Positions 16,689 through 25,568 of a DNA stretch of 64,000 bases are shown here, one piece after another (within the stretch, counting starts at the first letter, position 1; each line of letters begins with the position of its first letter). Under the pieces are notes generated by a model, which did no database searches, was not told the DNA's origin, and worked only from the letters and a program-made list of their open reading frames with translations. The stretch is from Olsenella uli DSM 7084 (lineage in GTDB: Bacteria > Actinomycetota > Coriobacteriia > Coriobacteriales > Atopobiaceae): assembly GCF_000143845.1 (NCBI RefSeq), contig NC_014363.1, positions 791,186 to 855,185 of the forward strand, in the 5' to 3' direction. The position numbers were made by a program, and so were the translations under genes.

Positions 16689-18437
16689 ATGGCCGGCAAG
16701 GGCGGCGGGAGCCAGCCGAGCGGGGACCTCGACGAAGGTGAGGTCCTGCGCGGCCTCTACGATGACATGCTTGGGGAGCGACCCAGGGGCGAGGCCGACA
16801 CGATCGGCCTGTTCGGCGCACGCTCCGATGCCATCGCGGGTCTTGACATCTCGCGGCGCAGCAAGCTCGCGCGCCTGCGCGAGATGGTCGCGATCGCAAG
16901 CCACTACGACGTCTTCCACGGTCTCACGCCCTACACCTTCCGCAAGCTCTTGGAGGAGCTGGGCCCGACCTTCGTGAAGGCCGGCCAGATCCTCTCCATG
17001 CGCTCGGAGATACTCCCCCAGAGCTTCTGCGACGAGCTGGCCAGGCTTCGCACGGACGTGGAGCCGATGGACCGCGACCTGGTGCTCGAGACGCTGCGCG
17101 CCGAGTATGACATGCCGATAGAGGAGATCTTCGACGCCATCGACGACGTGCCTCTGGGTTCGGCCTCGGTCGCTCAGGTCCACAAGGCGCGGCTCGCAAC
17201 CGGCGAACTCGTGGCCGTGAAGGTCCAGCGCCCGCACGTGCGTGAGATCATGGCCCAAGACATCTCCATCGTGCGTTCGCTGGCGCGTCGGGCCGAGCGC
17301 TTCATGGGCGACGAGCAGTTCCTGGACCTGCAGTCGGTCGTAGACGAGCTCTGGCAGTCCTTCAAGGAGGAGACGGACTTCTTGGTGGAGGCCCGCAGCC
17401 TCGAGGAGTTCCGCCGCAACAACGCGGACTGCCGTTTCGTGGACTGCCCGCGCCCCTATCCCAGGCTCTGCACCGAGCACGTCGTCGTGATGGACTACGT
17501 CGAGGGACTCTCCGTGAGTGATGCCGCCGCCTTGTTGTCCTGTGGCTACGACCTCGAGGAGATCGGCACCAAGCTCGTCGACAACTATGCCCAGCAGATG
17601 CTCGACGACGGCCTCTTCCATGCGGACCCACATCCCGGCAACCTCGTGGTGCGGGGAGGCAAGATCGTCTACCTCGACCTGGGCATCATGGGTCGCCTGT
17701 CGGCCCATGACCGCTCGGCCCTCTCGGACATGGTCTTTGCTGTGGCCGAGAAGGACGCAGCGCGTCTCAAGGACGGGCTCCTTCGCTTCTCGGTGGGCGA
17801 CGTGGCCGACGTCGACCACCCTCAGCTGCTTGCGGACCTTGACTCGATCATCGACGAGTTTGGCACCGCCGGCCTCGCCGACCTCGACATCGGGGCGTTC
17901 GTGAACGCGCTCGTCTCCATGGCGCGCAAGAACGGCATCGAGCTGCCGGGCACCGTCATGATGTTGGGGCGCGCGCTGGTCACCCTCGAGGGGGTGGTGG
18001 ACGGACTCCTTCCGGGCACCTCCATCGTGGAGATCATCTCGCGTCACGTGAGGAGCCATACGGAGCCGGGCGAGTTCGCCCGCAGCGAGGGGAAGCGCCT
18101 TGTTCGGGAGTCGGTCCGCGCGACCCATGGCCTCCTCGGCGCCGCCGCGCAGGCGAACCTCGCGATGGGCATGCTCACGCGCGGCCAGCTTCGCGTGAAC
18201 CTGGACCTCCCCGGCACCAAGGACCCCGTCAGCGACCTGGCCCATGCGGCCGACCGCCTGACCATGGGCATCATCATCGCGGGCCTCTTCATCGGCTCGT
18301 CGGTGGTCTACTACGCCCGCATCCAGCCGGTCATCTTCGGCATTCCCGTCATAGGCTTCGTGGGCTACCTCATCGCCCTCATCATGGGCCTTCAGGTCGT
18401 GCGCCAGGTCATGGGCGAGTCACGCCGAAGGCGATAG
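16689..18437 (+). CDS. ABC1/UbiB atypical protein kinase-like membrane protein
   Basis: A 582-residue UbiB/ADCK-family protein. The family N-terminal motif KxGQ (FVKAGQILSMR) is followed by LGSASVAQVHKA, the Ala/Ser-rich loop that replaces the Gly-rich loop of kinases. Then come VAVKVQRPHV with the ATP-site Lys, HADPHPGN (catalytic segment) and YLDLGIMG (metal-binding Asp). Two hydrophobic helices close the protein (about residues 520-575). Family members are ATPases that support quinone or isoprenoid-lipid metabolism in membranes. The host appears anaerobic and no quinone genes are nearby, so a lipid-related role together with the phasin partner is more likely than ubiquinone synthesis. GGGCGGGG precedes the ATG. 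Confidence 0.9.
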   Translation: MAGKGGGSQPSGDLDEGEVLRGLYDDMLGERPRGEADTIGLFGARSDAIAGLDISRRSKLARLREMVAIASHYDVFHGLTPYTFRKLLEELGPTFVKAGQILSMRSEILPQSFCDELARLRTDVEPMDRDLVLETLRAEYDMPIEEIFDAIDDVPLGSASVAQVHKARLATGELVAVKVQRPHVREIMAQDISIVRSLARRAERFMGDEQFLDLQSVVDELWQSFKEETDFLVEARSLEEFRRNNADCRFVDCPRPYPRLCTEHVVVMDYVEGLSVSDAAALLSCGYDLEEIGTKLVDNYAQQMLDDGLFHADPHPGNLVVRGGKIVYLDLGIMGRLSAHDRSALSDMVFAVAEKDAARLKDGLLRFSVGDVADVDHPQLLADLDSIIDEFGTAGLADLDIGAFVNALVSMARKNGIELPGTVMMLGRALVTLEGVVDGLLPGTSIVEIISRHVRSHTEPGEFARSEGKRLVRESVRATHGLLGAAAQANLAMGMLTRGQLRVNLDLPGTKDPVSDLAHAADRLTMGIIIAGLFIGSSVVYYARIQPVIFGIPVIGFVGYLIALIMGLQVVRQVMGESRRRR

Positions 18438-18440
18438 GAA

Positions 18441-18471
18441 ATCGGCTCGGGTGGTTGGGACTCGAGCCGAT
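18441..18471. terminator. Hairpin between convergent genes
   Basis: ATCGGCTCG (18441-18449) pairs perfectly with CGAGCCGAT (18463-18471) around a 13-nt loop, directly after the kinase stop codon. There is no T run. It may be a Rho-assisted or bidirectional 3' end. Confidence 0.5.
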
Positions 18472-18517
18472 CTGGCCTTGGGATTGCCTTGGGTCTGGTG
18501 ACCCGAGAGGTCCCCGG

Positions 18518-19591
18518 CTACCCTATGACACGATAGCCCACGGTGCCCACGCCGTCGAAGCCCAGGGCATGCGCGACGGCCGGCTGCAGGTCGATCTCGC
18601 GTCCTGCGATGTAGGGGCCACGGTCGTTCACGACGGCGGTGGTGGTGCGTCCGTTATAGGTGATCTCGATGACCGTTCCGAGGGGCATGGTCTTCATGGC
18701 GACGCCCATCGAGGTCGGTGTGACGACGTCGCCCGAGGCGGTGGCGCTGTACATGAGGCCGTCGCCCTCGCCGTAAGTCGATGCGCCGACGTAGGTGTAC
18801 GAGCCACTCGGTGCACTGGGGCTCGGATTGGGGTCCGAGCTGGCGTTCGAGCCCGAGCCGTCTGCCGAACTGGAGTCGCTGGCACTGTCGTTGGCATTGT
18901 TGGAGGAGTCGTTGCTGCCACCGCTTACGCCGCCGTTGGTGCCGCTGGTGGCTGCGGCAACCTCGGTCGCGGTGCTGTCCTGCTGGCCTGCCGCCTGCTG
19001 GGCCTCATAGGCGGCCTGGGCGGCCGCGGCGTTCTCCATGGCCTTGCGCTCTGCGGTCTTTCGCGCGGACTCCGCAGACTCATAGGCGCTCTGGGCCTCT
19101 GCGACCTTGGCATCGATGGCGGCCTTCTGCGACGTGAGGTCGGCCCTGGTCGCCTGGAGCTCGGCCTCGGTCTTAGCGAGTCCCTGGATGGCATCCATGT
19201 TGGACTGCGTCACCGTGTCGAGGTACATGAGAGAGGCGACGAACTGGTTGAAGTCCTCTGACGAGAGGAGCAGCGTGAGGAGGTTTGCCTGGTCCTGCGA
19301 CATCTTGTACGAGGCGCGGATGGCGGTGGACGCCTTCGCCTTCTGCTCCGGGAGCGCCGCCTCGAGCTCGTCGATGCGCTGCTGGTTGTCGTCGATCTGC
19401 TGCTGGAGCTGGGTCGCCTGATCCTGTGCCTGCTGATAGGCGTCGGCAGCGGTGATGGCTGCGTTCTGGAGGCTCTCCAGGCTCTCGTCCGCAAGCGCGG
19501 GGAGCGGGGTGGCCCAGCAGAGGGTGGCCGCCGTGATGATGGCTACGGCGTCGCGGCCGAATCGCAGGGCGGGGCGCGTCGGTGTGATCAT
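18518..19591 (-). CDS. Secreted coiled-coil protein with C-terminal 3D/RlpA-like domain
   Basis: A 357-residue exported protein. The signal peptide (about 1-34, ending PALADE) is followed by a long Gln/Ala-rich coiled coil (about 36-195) of the type in PcsB/CwlO peptidoglycan hydrolase regulators. A Ser/Asn/Gly-rich linker (about 200-265) and a C-terminal double-psi beta-barrel domain come next. That domain has SATASGD, MGVAMKTMPLGTVIEI and VVNDRGPYIAGREIDL, with Asp residues typical of 3D/RlpA-like lytic transglycosylases. It is probably a cell-wall remodelling factor in the envelope. A perfect AGGAGG lies 3-4 bases before the ATG. It converges on the kinase gene and is monocistronic. Confidence 0.88.
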   Translation of the reverse strand: MITPTRPALRFGRDAVAIITAATLCWATPLPALADESLESLQNAAITAADAYQQAQDQATQLQQQIDDNQQRIDELEAALPEQKAKASTAIRASYKMSQDQANLLTLLLSSEDFNQFVASLMYLDTVTQSNMDAIQGLAKTEAELQATRADLTSQKAAIDAKVAEAQSAYESAESARKTAERKAMENAAAAQAAYEAQQAAGQQDSTATEVAAATSGTNGGVSGGSNDSSNNANDSASDSSSADGSGSNASSDPNPSPSAPSGSYTYVGASTYGEGDGLMYSATASGDVVTPTSMGVAMKTMPLGTVIEITYNGRTTTAVVNDRGPYIAGREIDLQPAVAHALGFDGVGTVGYRVIG

Positions 19592-19778
19592 GGTCCTCCT
19601 GAGGTTGCGTCAACGAAGGTCTTCCGTGACGGCGCTACAGACCCCTCTATCATAAGGCCTTGTCGGGTGCCGTGGGCAAACTACACGAAACGGACCATGC
19701 GGGCGAACCGATGGCGGCCGGCATCGAGCGGCACGCGAGGGCGGTCGTGTGGCGTCCGAGGTTGGCGCCGAGCGGGGA

Positions 19779-20504
19779 CTAGTCGACCATTGCCATGGAC
19801 GTGATGCGCGGCTGCTGGTCCTTGGGGACGGTGCCGTTCGAGTCGGTGGGCACGATCTTCTCGCATATGGCATCGATGACCTCGAGACCGCTGGTGACCC
19901 TGCCGAAGGCGGCGTACTTGCCGTCAAGCGAGCTCGAGTCCGCGTGCATGATGAAGAACTGGGAGCTGGCAGAGTTCGCGTCGTTCGAGCGCGCCATGGA
20001 GATGACCCCGCGCTTATGCTGGATGGCGTTGACAATGCCATTCTCGGAGAACTCGCCCTTGATCCTTCTGGCGGAGCCGCCGGTGCCGTCCCCGTTTGGA
20101 TCGCCGCCTTGGACCATGAAGCCACCGATGATGCGATGGAAGGTGAGGCCATCGTAGAAGCCGCTCTGAACGAGGTCGGCGAAGTTGCTGACCGTGATAG
20201 GCGTGTTGTTGGCGTTGAGTTCGAGTTCGATGGTGCCGAAGTCCGCCACCTCGATCGTCGCATGGTGCATGCCTGAGCCGAAGCCGTTCTCGAGGGGCCT
20301 CGTGAGCAGCTCGGGCTCGCTGGAGGAGGGCGTGCCGGCGGAGGAGCCATCGGAGGAGCTGTCGGACGAGTCGGAGGATGATCCGTCAGATGCCGTCGGG
20401 TCGGAGCCGGGGGCAAGCCTGCACCCGGAAAGCCCCAGCATTCCGTTCACGCCGAAGGTTGCCGTCAATCCAAGGAAGGCCTTGCGGCTCATCGATGCGC
20501 TCAT
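19779..20504 (-). CDS. Lipoprotein cyclophilin-type peptidyl-prolyl isomerase
   Basis: A 241-residue protein. The lipoprotein signal ends in LGLSGC, with Cys the lipid-modified residue. A Ser/Asp-rich linker of about 45 residues follows, then a cyclophilin domain (about 90-240). Its active-site motifs are present: FHRIIGGFMVQGGDP (catalytic Arg), SSQFFI and AFGRVTSG. It should assist folding of exported proteins at the outer face of the membrane. GGAG lies 5 bases before the ATG; the arginine-bearing MSRKAFLG might be an internal alternative start. A 7-bp hairpin (20534-20540 with 20552-20558) lies in the leader. Confidence 0.92.
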   Translation of the reverse strand: MSASMSRKAFLGLTATFGVNGMLGLSGCRLAPGSDPTASDGSSSDSSDSSSDGSSAGTPSSSEPELLTRPLENGFGSGMHHATIEVADFGTIELELNANNTPITVSNFADLVQSGFYDGLTFHRIIGGFMVQGGDPNGDGTGGSARRIKGEFSENGIVNAIQHKRGVISMARSNDANSASSQFFIMHADSSSLDGKYAAFGRVTSGLEVIDAICEKIVPTDSNGTVPKDQQPRITSMAMVD

Positions 20505-20770
20505 ATCTTCTCCTCTGTGCCGAACTGTGGAAAGCTGCGTGGTCCCTAGCTACGCAGCCCCTAACTTGTCGTGTGCCGTGAGGCCGTTTGCACCGACGAT
20601 GCGGGACGTGGGCGGGAGATCATCGCATGCGCCGTGCGGTCGCTCCCGATTATAGCGGTCGACGGGTGCGGGCAGGGGAGGGCCCCGTGCCCATCGAAGC
20701 GGAAGCGCCTCGGGCGCACCTCGAGATACGCTCGTGCCCCTGTCGATTGCCCGGGAGTGAGCGGTGGCTG

Positions 20771-20995
20771 ACCGGAAGTGTGCGCCAGTTCGCCAGAGTT
20801 GGCCAGAAGTGTGCACCATTTAGCCAGAAGTGTGTACCAGTGCTCACTTCTGATGATTTTGGCAAGCGTTGTACCTGCGGCGTTGCCGAGAGATGCATGC
20901 TTGTCGAACGTTGCAGGCCTTCGGAGACCCTAAAAAGTACTCACTTCTGGAGGTCAGAGACATCTAACGGCCAGGGGTCAGACATTTAACGGCTG
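20771..20995. repeat. Cluster of short direct and inverted repeats (transposon-end-like)
   Basis: This is the notable part of the 575-base gene-free gap 20505-21079. CAGAAGTG (or CGGAAGTG) occurs in direct orientation near 20773, 20804 and 20825 within a longer GCCAGAAGTGTGCACC-like unit. It occurs inverted at 20845-20852 and 20942-20949, each preceded by AGTGCT or AGTACT. Next to it GTCAGACATTTAACGGC (20978-20994) repeats an imperfect copy at about 20953-20971. Multiple short repeats at one end, in this arrangement, are typical of IS21-like or related element ends. No transposase is left, so this would be a footprint. The rest of the gap shows no gene. Confidence 0.55.
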
Positions 20996-21079
20996 CCGAG
21001 GGAACGACCGCCGAGGGGAATGCTTGACGGTGACGCCGCAACCGGCGGACGGCACCACATCGCGCCTTTGCCCGGCTGC

Positions 21080-23062
21080 CTACTCCAGCTCGAACGCGCC
21101 GGTGTAGAGCTGGTAGTAGGTGCCCCTCTGGGTGATGAGCTCGTCGTGGGTGCCACGCTCGATGATGCGGCCGTGGTCCAGGACGATGATCACGTCGGAG
21201 TTGCGGACCGTGGAGAGGCGGTGGGCGATCACGAAGGTCGTACGGCCCTGCATGAGGGCGTCCATGCCACGCTGGACGATGGCCTCGGTGCGCGTGTCGA
21301 TCGAGGACGTTGCTTCGTCGAGGATCATCGCGGGGGGGTTGGCCACGGCAGCGCGGGCGATGGAGAGCAGCTGGCGCTGGCCCTGGGAGAGGGAGGCCGC
21401 ATTGTCCGTGAGCATGGTGTCGTACCCCTCGGGCAGGCGTTCGATGAAGGAGTCCGCACCGGCGAGCTTGGCGGCGGCGATGCACTCGCCGTCCGAGGCA
21501 GTGAGACGCCCGTAGCGGATGTTGTCCATGACGGTGCCGGTGAAGAGGTTGACGTCCTGCAGGACGATGCCCAGCGAGCGCCGCAGGTCGGCCTTCCTGA
21601 TCTTGTTGATGTTGATGCCGTCGTAGCGGATCTTTCCGTCGGCTATGTCGTAGAAGCGGTTGATGAGGTTGGTGATCGTGGTCTTGCCGGCTCCCGTCGC
21701 CCCCACGAAGGCGACCTTCTGGCCGGGCTTCGCGAAGAGCGAGACGCCATGCAGGACGGTGTGGTCGGGCGTGTAGCCAAAGTCGACGTCGGTCAGGCGT
21801 ACGTCACCCTTGAGCGGGGTGTAGGTGACGCTGCCGTCGTGGTGCGGGTGCTTCCAGGCCCACAGGTCGGTGCGCTCGCCCGTCTCGACCAGCTCGCCCT
21901 GCGCGTCGCGCCGTGCGTTCACCAGGGTGACGTAACCCTCGTCGGACTCCGGTTCCTCGCCCATGAGGCCAAAGATGCGCTCCGCTCCCGCGAGGCCCAT
22001 GACCACGAAGTTGATCTGCTGGGACACCTGCCCGATGGACCCCGCGAAGCGCTTGGTCAGGTTGAGGTAGGGGACCACGATGTCGATGGTGAGCGCCAGC
22101 CCGCTGATTGAGAGGTTGGGAACCGAGAGGGACATGAAGACACTGCCCGCCAGCGCCACCAGGACGTAGGCGAGGTTGCCGATGTTGAAGAGGATCGGTC
22201 CGAGCGTGTTGCCATAGATGTTCGCGGCCTTCGAGGCCTGGAAGAGCTCCTCGTTGACCTTGTCGAAGTCGCGCTCCATCTGAGGCTCGTGTGTGAAGAC
22301 CTTGACGACCTTCTGACCGTTCATGGACTCCTCGGCAAAGCCCTCGGCCTTGGCGATGCTGACCTGCTGTGCAAGGAAGAAGTGCGCGGAACGCCCTCCC
22401 ATGAGGCGCACCAGCCAGCCCATGAAGGCGACCATGGCGAGCACGACGAGTGACAGGGGGACCGAGTACCACAGCATGATGAACAGGACGGAGGCCATCT
22501 GCAGGAACATGGTCAGCAGGTTGGGGAGGGCCTGGCTGATGAGCTGCCTCAGCGTGTCGACGTCGTTGGTGTAGTGCGACATGATGTCGCCGTGCTTGTT
22601 GGTGTCGAAGTAGCTGATGGGCAGGTCCTCCATGTGGTCGAACATGGCGTTCCTGGTCTTCATCAGGGTGCCCTGGGTGACGACGGCGGAGAGCTGCGTT
22701 TGGACGACGTTGCACGTGATCGCTACCGCGTAGATGATCACGAGCTGGGTCATGAGGGGCGTAAGCTCGACGAGCGCGCTTGCCCAGTCGCCTGCCTGCC
22801 AGTACTTTCCTACGACGACGAGGGCCTGCTGCATGTAGATCGAAGGCAGCGAGGTCAGGATTGCCGCGGCGACGATACAGATGACGATGACGATGGTCTG
22901 CGCGGGGTAAAACGAGAAGACCATTCCCATGACCTTGCGAAGCGTCGCCATCGGATTGGACGGTCCGCGGCCCTTGCCGCCCCGGGGGGCCTGCGCCTCG
23001 GTTGCGCCTCGCTTTGCGGTGGCGCCCGCCTCGCCCGTCGTCCTCTTGGGGTCGTCTGCCAT
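21080..23062 (-). CDS. ABC exporter half-transporter, catalytically complete subunit
   Basis: A 660-residue fused membrane/ATPase protein: a 40-residue basic, Ala/Gly-rich cytoplasmic head, six transmembrane helices (about 55-340) and a C-terminal nucleotide-binding domain. Walker A is GATGAGKTT, the Q-loop GIVLQDVNLF, the signature LSQGQRQLL, Walker B MILDEATSSID with the catalytic Glu, and the switch His is in IVIAHRLST. About 60 extra residues (ESDEGYVTL... to VTYTPLKGD) sit before the ATPase. Its ATG overlaps the stop of the upstream partner (TAATG), so the two are translationally coupled and probably form one heterodimeric exporter. Under the MarR gene it is a candidate drug or peptide exporter. 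Confidence 0.94.
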   Translation of the reverse strand: MADDPKRTTGEAGATAKRGATEAQAPRGGKGRGPSNPMATLRKVMGMVFSFYPAQTIVIVICIVAAAILTSLPSIYMQQALVVVGKYWQAGDWASALVELTPLMTQLVIIYAVAITCNVVQTQLSAVVTQGTLMKTRNAMFDHMEDLPISYFDTNKHGDIMSHYTNDVDTLRQLISQALPNLLTMFLQMASVLFIMLWYSVPLSLVVLAMVAFMGWLVRLMGGRSAHFFLAQQVSIAKAEGFAEESMNGQKVVKVFTHEPQMERDFDKVNEELFQASKAANIYGNTLGPILFNIGNLAYVLVALAGSVFMSLSVPNLSISGLALTIDIVVPYLNLTKRFAGSIGQVSQQINFVVMGLAGAERIFGLMGEEPESDEGYVTLVNARRDAQGELVETGERTDLWAWKHPHHDGSVTYTPLKGDVRLTDVDFGYTPDHTVLHGVSLFAKPGQKVAFVGATGAGKTTITNLINRFYDIADGKIRYDGININKIRKADLRRSLGIVLQDVNLFTGTVMDNIRYGRLTASDGECIAAAKLAGADSFIERLPEGYDTMLTDNAASLSQGQRQLLSIARAAVANPPAMILDEATSSIDTRTEAIVQRGMDALMQGRTTFVIAHRLSTVRNSDVIIVLDHGRIIERGTHDELITQRGTYYQLYTGAFELE

Positions 23063-24879
23063 TACGCCTCGCCTCCTTTCAGTCTTTCCGCACCCTCGTC
23101 TTCGATCTCGCCCATCTTCACGTCGTGGGACTGCTTGTTCTGGGACGTGTAGGTCTCGCGGTAGATGGAGCTCGTGCGCAGGAGCTCGTCGTGCGTGCCG
23201 ATGGCGCTCACCTTTCCGTCGTCCAGGACGACGATACGGTCCGCATCCTCGACCGAGCTGGTGCGCTGGGCGATGATGAACTTGGTGGTCTCGGGGATGA
23301 AGCTACGGAATCCTTGTCGGATGAGCTTGTCGGTCTTGGTGTCGACGGCCGAGGTGGAGTCGTCCAGGATCAGGATCTTGGGACGCTTCAGGAGGGCGCG
23401 CGCAATGCAGAGGCGCTGCTTCTGGCCACCCGAGACGTTGGTGCCGCCCTGCTCGATGTAGGTGTCGTACTGCTGGGGGAGTTGCTGGATGAACTCGTCG
23501 GCCTGGGCGAGCCTGCAGGCCTCGACGAGCTCCTCGTCGGTGGCGTCCGCCTTGCCCCAGCGCAGGTTCTCCTTGATGGTTCCCGAGAAGAGGACGTTTC
23601 TCTGCAGCACGACGGCCACCTCGTTACGCAGGGTGTCGAGGTCGTACTCGCGGACATCGTGCCCACCGACTTTGACCGATCCCCTGGAAGTGTCGTACAG
23701 GCGGCAGATGAGCTGGACGAGCGTCGACTTAGAGGAGCCCGTGCCACCGATGATGCCGACGACCTCGCCGCTCTTGACGTGGAGGTCTATGTCGTCGAGG
23801 GCCATGCGCTCGGCGTCTTCCGAGTACTCGAAGCTGACGTGGTCGAAGTCGACGGAGCCGTCGACGACGGTGTAGAGGGGATTGTCGGGGTCCGTGAGGT
23901 CGGGGACCTCGAGGAGCACCTCGCAGATGCGGCGCGCGCTCTCCTCTGACATGGTGACCATGACGAAGATCATGGAGAACATCATGAGCGAGATGAGCAT
24001 GGAGAAACCGTAGGTGATGAGGGCCGAGATCTGGCCGACGTTCATCGCGGCGCCCTGGCTCTGCACGATGGCGCGCGAGCCGAAGAAGATGACGAAGGCA
24101 TAGATCACGTCGATGGCCAGAGACATGAGGGGCATGTTGAAGGCGAGGATGCGCTCCACATGGACGAAGTCGTGGTAGAGGGCGCCGGAGGCGGCGTTGA
24201 ACTTCTCCTTCTCGTGGTCCTCCCGCACGAACGACTTGACCACGCGGATGCCGCTAACGTTCTCCTCGACGGAGTCGTTGAGCTTGTCGTACTTCCTGAA
24301 GATGCGACGGAACATCGGCATGACCTTGATGGCGACGCCAAAGAGGATGGCGCCCAGCACCACGGAGACGATCACGTAGATGACCGCCATGGGGCCGCCT
24401 GTGACGAAGGCCATCACGATTGCGAAGACGATCATCATGGGCGCACGCAGGGCGGTGCGGATGATCATCATGTAGGACTGCTGGACGTTGTTGGTGTCGG
24501 TCGTCAGGCGCGTCACGAGCGAGCTCGTCGAGAAGCGGTCGATGTTGCTGAACGAGAAGCGCTGGATCGTCGCGAACATGTCATGGCGCAGGTTCTTGGC
24601 GAACCCGGTTGCCGCAACGGAGCAGGTGACGCCTGCGAGCGCCCCGCACGCAAGCGACAGGAGGGCGAGCGCGAGCAGCACGAGGCTGTAGTGGACGACC
24701 ACGTCCATGCCGGCACCCATCTGCATCCGGTCGATCAGCTGCGCGGTGATGAAGGGCAGGATGCACTCGATGACGACCTCGCCTGTCACGAGCAGGGGGG
24801 TCAGGAGCGAGTCCCTCCTGTGTTCGCGAACGCTTCCGCCGAGCGTCGAGAGAATCTGCCGATACGTCAGTTCTTGCAT
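23062..24879 (-). CDS. ABC exporter half-transporter, degenerate-site subunit
   Basis: A 605-residue six-helix ABC exporter subunit with a C-terminal ATPase: Walker A GGTGSSKST, Q-loop VVLQRNVLFSG, signature VSGGQKQR, Walker B ILILDDSTSAVD. The residue after the Walker B Asp is Asp, not the catalytic Glu, and the switch region reads IIAQRTSS with Gln in place of His. These two substitutions are the hallmark of the non-hydrolysing site in heterodimeric exporters such as TM287/288, where the partner keeps the canonical residues, as here. The start overlaps the 3' end of the MarR gene by 13 bases, and it is coupled to the next gene through TAATG. Confidence 0.94.
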   Translation of the reverse strand: MQELTYRQILSTLGGSVREHRRDSLLTPLLVTGEVVIECILPFITAQLIDRMQMGAGMDVVVHYSLVLLALALLSLACGALAGVTCSVAATGFAKNLRHDMFATIQRFSFSNIDRFSTSSLVTRLTTDTNNVQQSYMMIIRTALRAPMMIVFAIVMAFVTGGPMAVIYVIVSVVLGAILFGVAIKVMPMFRRIFRKYDKLNDSVEENVSGIRVVKSFVREDHEKEKFNAASGALYHDFVHVERILAFNMPLMSLAIDVIYAFVIFFGSRAIVQSQGAAMNVGQISALITYGFSMLISLMMFSMIFVMVTMSEESARRICEVLLEVPDLTDPDNPLYTVVDGSVDFDHVSFEYSEDAERMALDDIDLHVKSGEVVGIIGGTGSSKSTLVQLICRLYDTSRGSVKVGGHDVREYDLDTLRNEVAVVLQRNVLFSGTIKENLRWGKADATDEELVEACRLAQADEFIQQLPQQYDTYIEQGGTNVSGGQKQRLCIARALLKRPKILILDDSTSAVDTKTDKLIRQGFRSFIPETTKFIIAQRTSSVEDADRIVVLDDGKVSAIGTHDELLRTSSIYRETYTSQNKQSHDVKMGEIEDEGAERLKGGEA

Positions 24880-25349
24880 GTGCCTTCCTTCGTCCCATCA
24901 CCGTACGTGCGCCAGTGGTCGGCAACCTTGTCGAGCATGTCGGCGAGCTGTTCCCTCTCGTCGACCGTCAGTGGCGAGAGGGATGCCTCCTGGAAGGCGA
25001 GCTTCTGCCGCACGATCTGCTCGGCCCGACGCGTCCCCCCCTCCGTGAGGGCGATGTCGAGCTGCCTCCTGTCCCGAGCGGAGCGTGTCCGCAGGACCAG
25101 TCCCTCCGTCTCGAGCTTTGCGAGCACTTCCGAGAGCGCCGCGGCCGTGACGTGGGCGTGCTCCTGGAGCTCCCGCTGCGTCATGGCCCCGCCGCTTCTC
25201 AGCAGCCGGGACAGTATGTACTGCTTGCCGCCTCGTCCCCCCGCATGGACGTGGAGGAAGTGCCCGAAGAAGCCAAGGTCGCGCAGGACCCGGGCCTCCG
25301 TCGCACGACTGGCCCGCTCCATGCGCTTTTCCAGCCCCTCGTCCCTCAA
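24867..25349 (-). CDS. MarR-family transcriptional regulator
   Basis: A 160-residue winged-helix regulator. The recognition helix (TQRELQEHAHVTAAALSEVLAKLETEGLV) and the wing RSARDRRQLDIALTEGG are typical of MarR. The start is set at the TTG at 25349 because GGAAGGAGG lies 4-5 bases before it; no ATG upstream has a ribosome binding site, and the upstream frame runs through the promoter region. It is the first gene of the operon with the two ABC exporter subunits, so it most likely represses its own operon and is released by an exported compound. The imperfect dyad at 25422-25449 is the likely operator. Confidence 0.88.
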   Translation of the reverse strand: MRDEGLEKRMERASRATEARVLRDLGFFGHFLHVHAGGRGGKQYILSRLLRSGGAMTQRELQEHAHVTAAALSEVLAKLETEGLVLRTRSARDRRQLDIALTEGGTRRAEQIVRQKLAFQEASLSPLTVDEREQLADMLDKVADHWRTYGDGTKEGTCKN

Positions 25350-25421
25350 GGCCCCTCCTTCCGTGTGTAGGATCGTGAAACTCGGTCTATGAGACGGTAG
25401 GTGCTTGGGGAGAGGAACGCA

Positions 25422-25449
25422 AGGTACTTGACAAAATTGAAAGGTACCT
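25422..25449 (-). promoter_or_regulatory. Candidate MarR operator/promoter dyad
   Basis: AGGTACTTGACAA and TTGAAAGGTACCT form an imperfect 28-bp palindrome about 75 bases upstream of the MarR start, in a locally AT-rich patch. The size and symmetry fit a MarR dimer site. Which bases are -10 and -35 is not clear. Confidence 0.55.
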
Positions 25450-25568
25450 AACGGAATCTGCACACAAAGATGCCCTCCCCGCGGCCCGCATGCCACGAGT
25501 CCGCATGCCACGAGTGGGTGCATCGGGGCAGGTGGGAGTGGCGGAGGGGTCTGGGTCTGACCCTGACG

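Noticed and set aside
18454-19261. Plus-strand open frame opposite the coiled-coil/3D-domain gene
   Set aside because: Gly/Val/Arg-rich translation with no motif, antisense to a gene with clear signal peptide and domain.
24867-25523. Longer MarR start at 25523
   Set aside because: The extension runs through the promoter/operator region, is Cys/Pro-rich and has no ribosome binding site, while TTG at 25349 has GGAAGGAGG.
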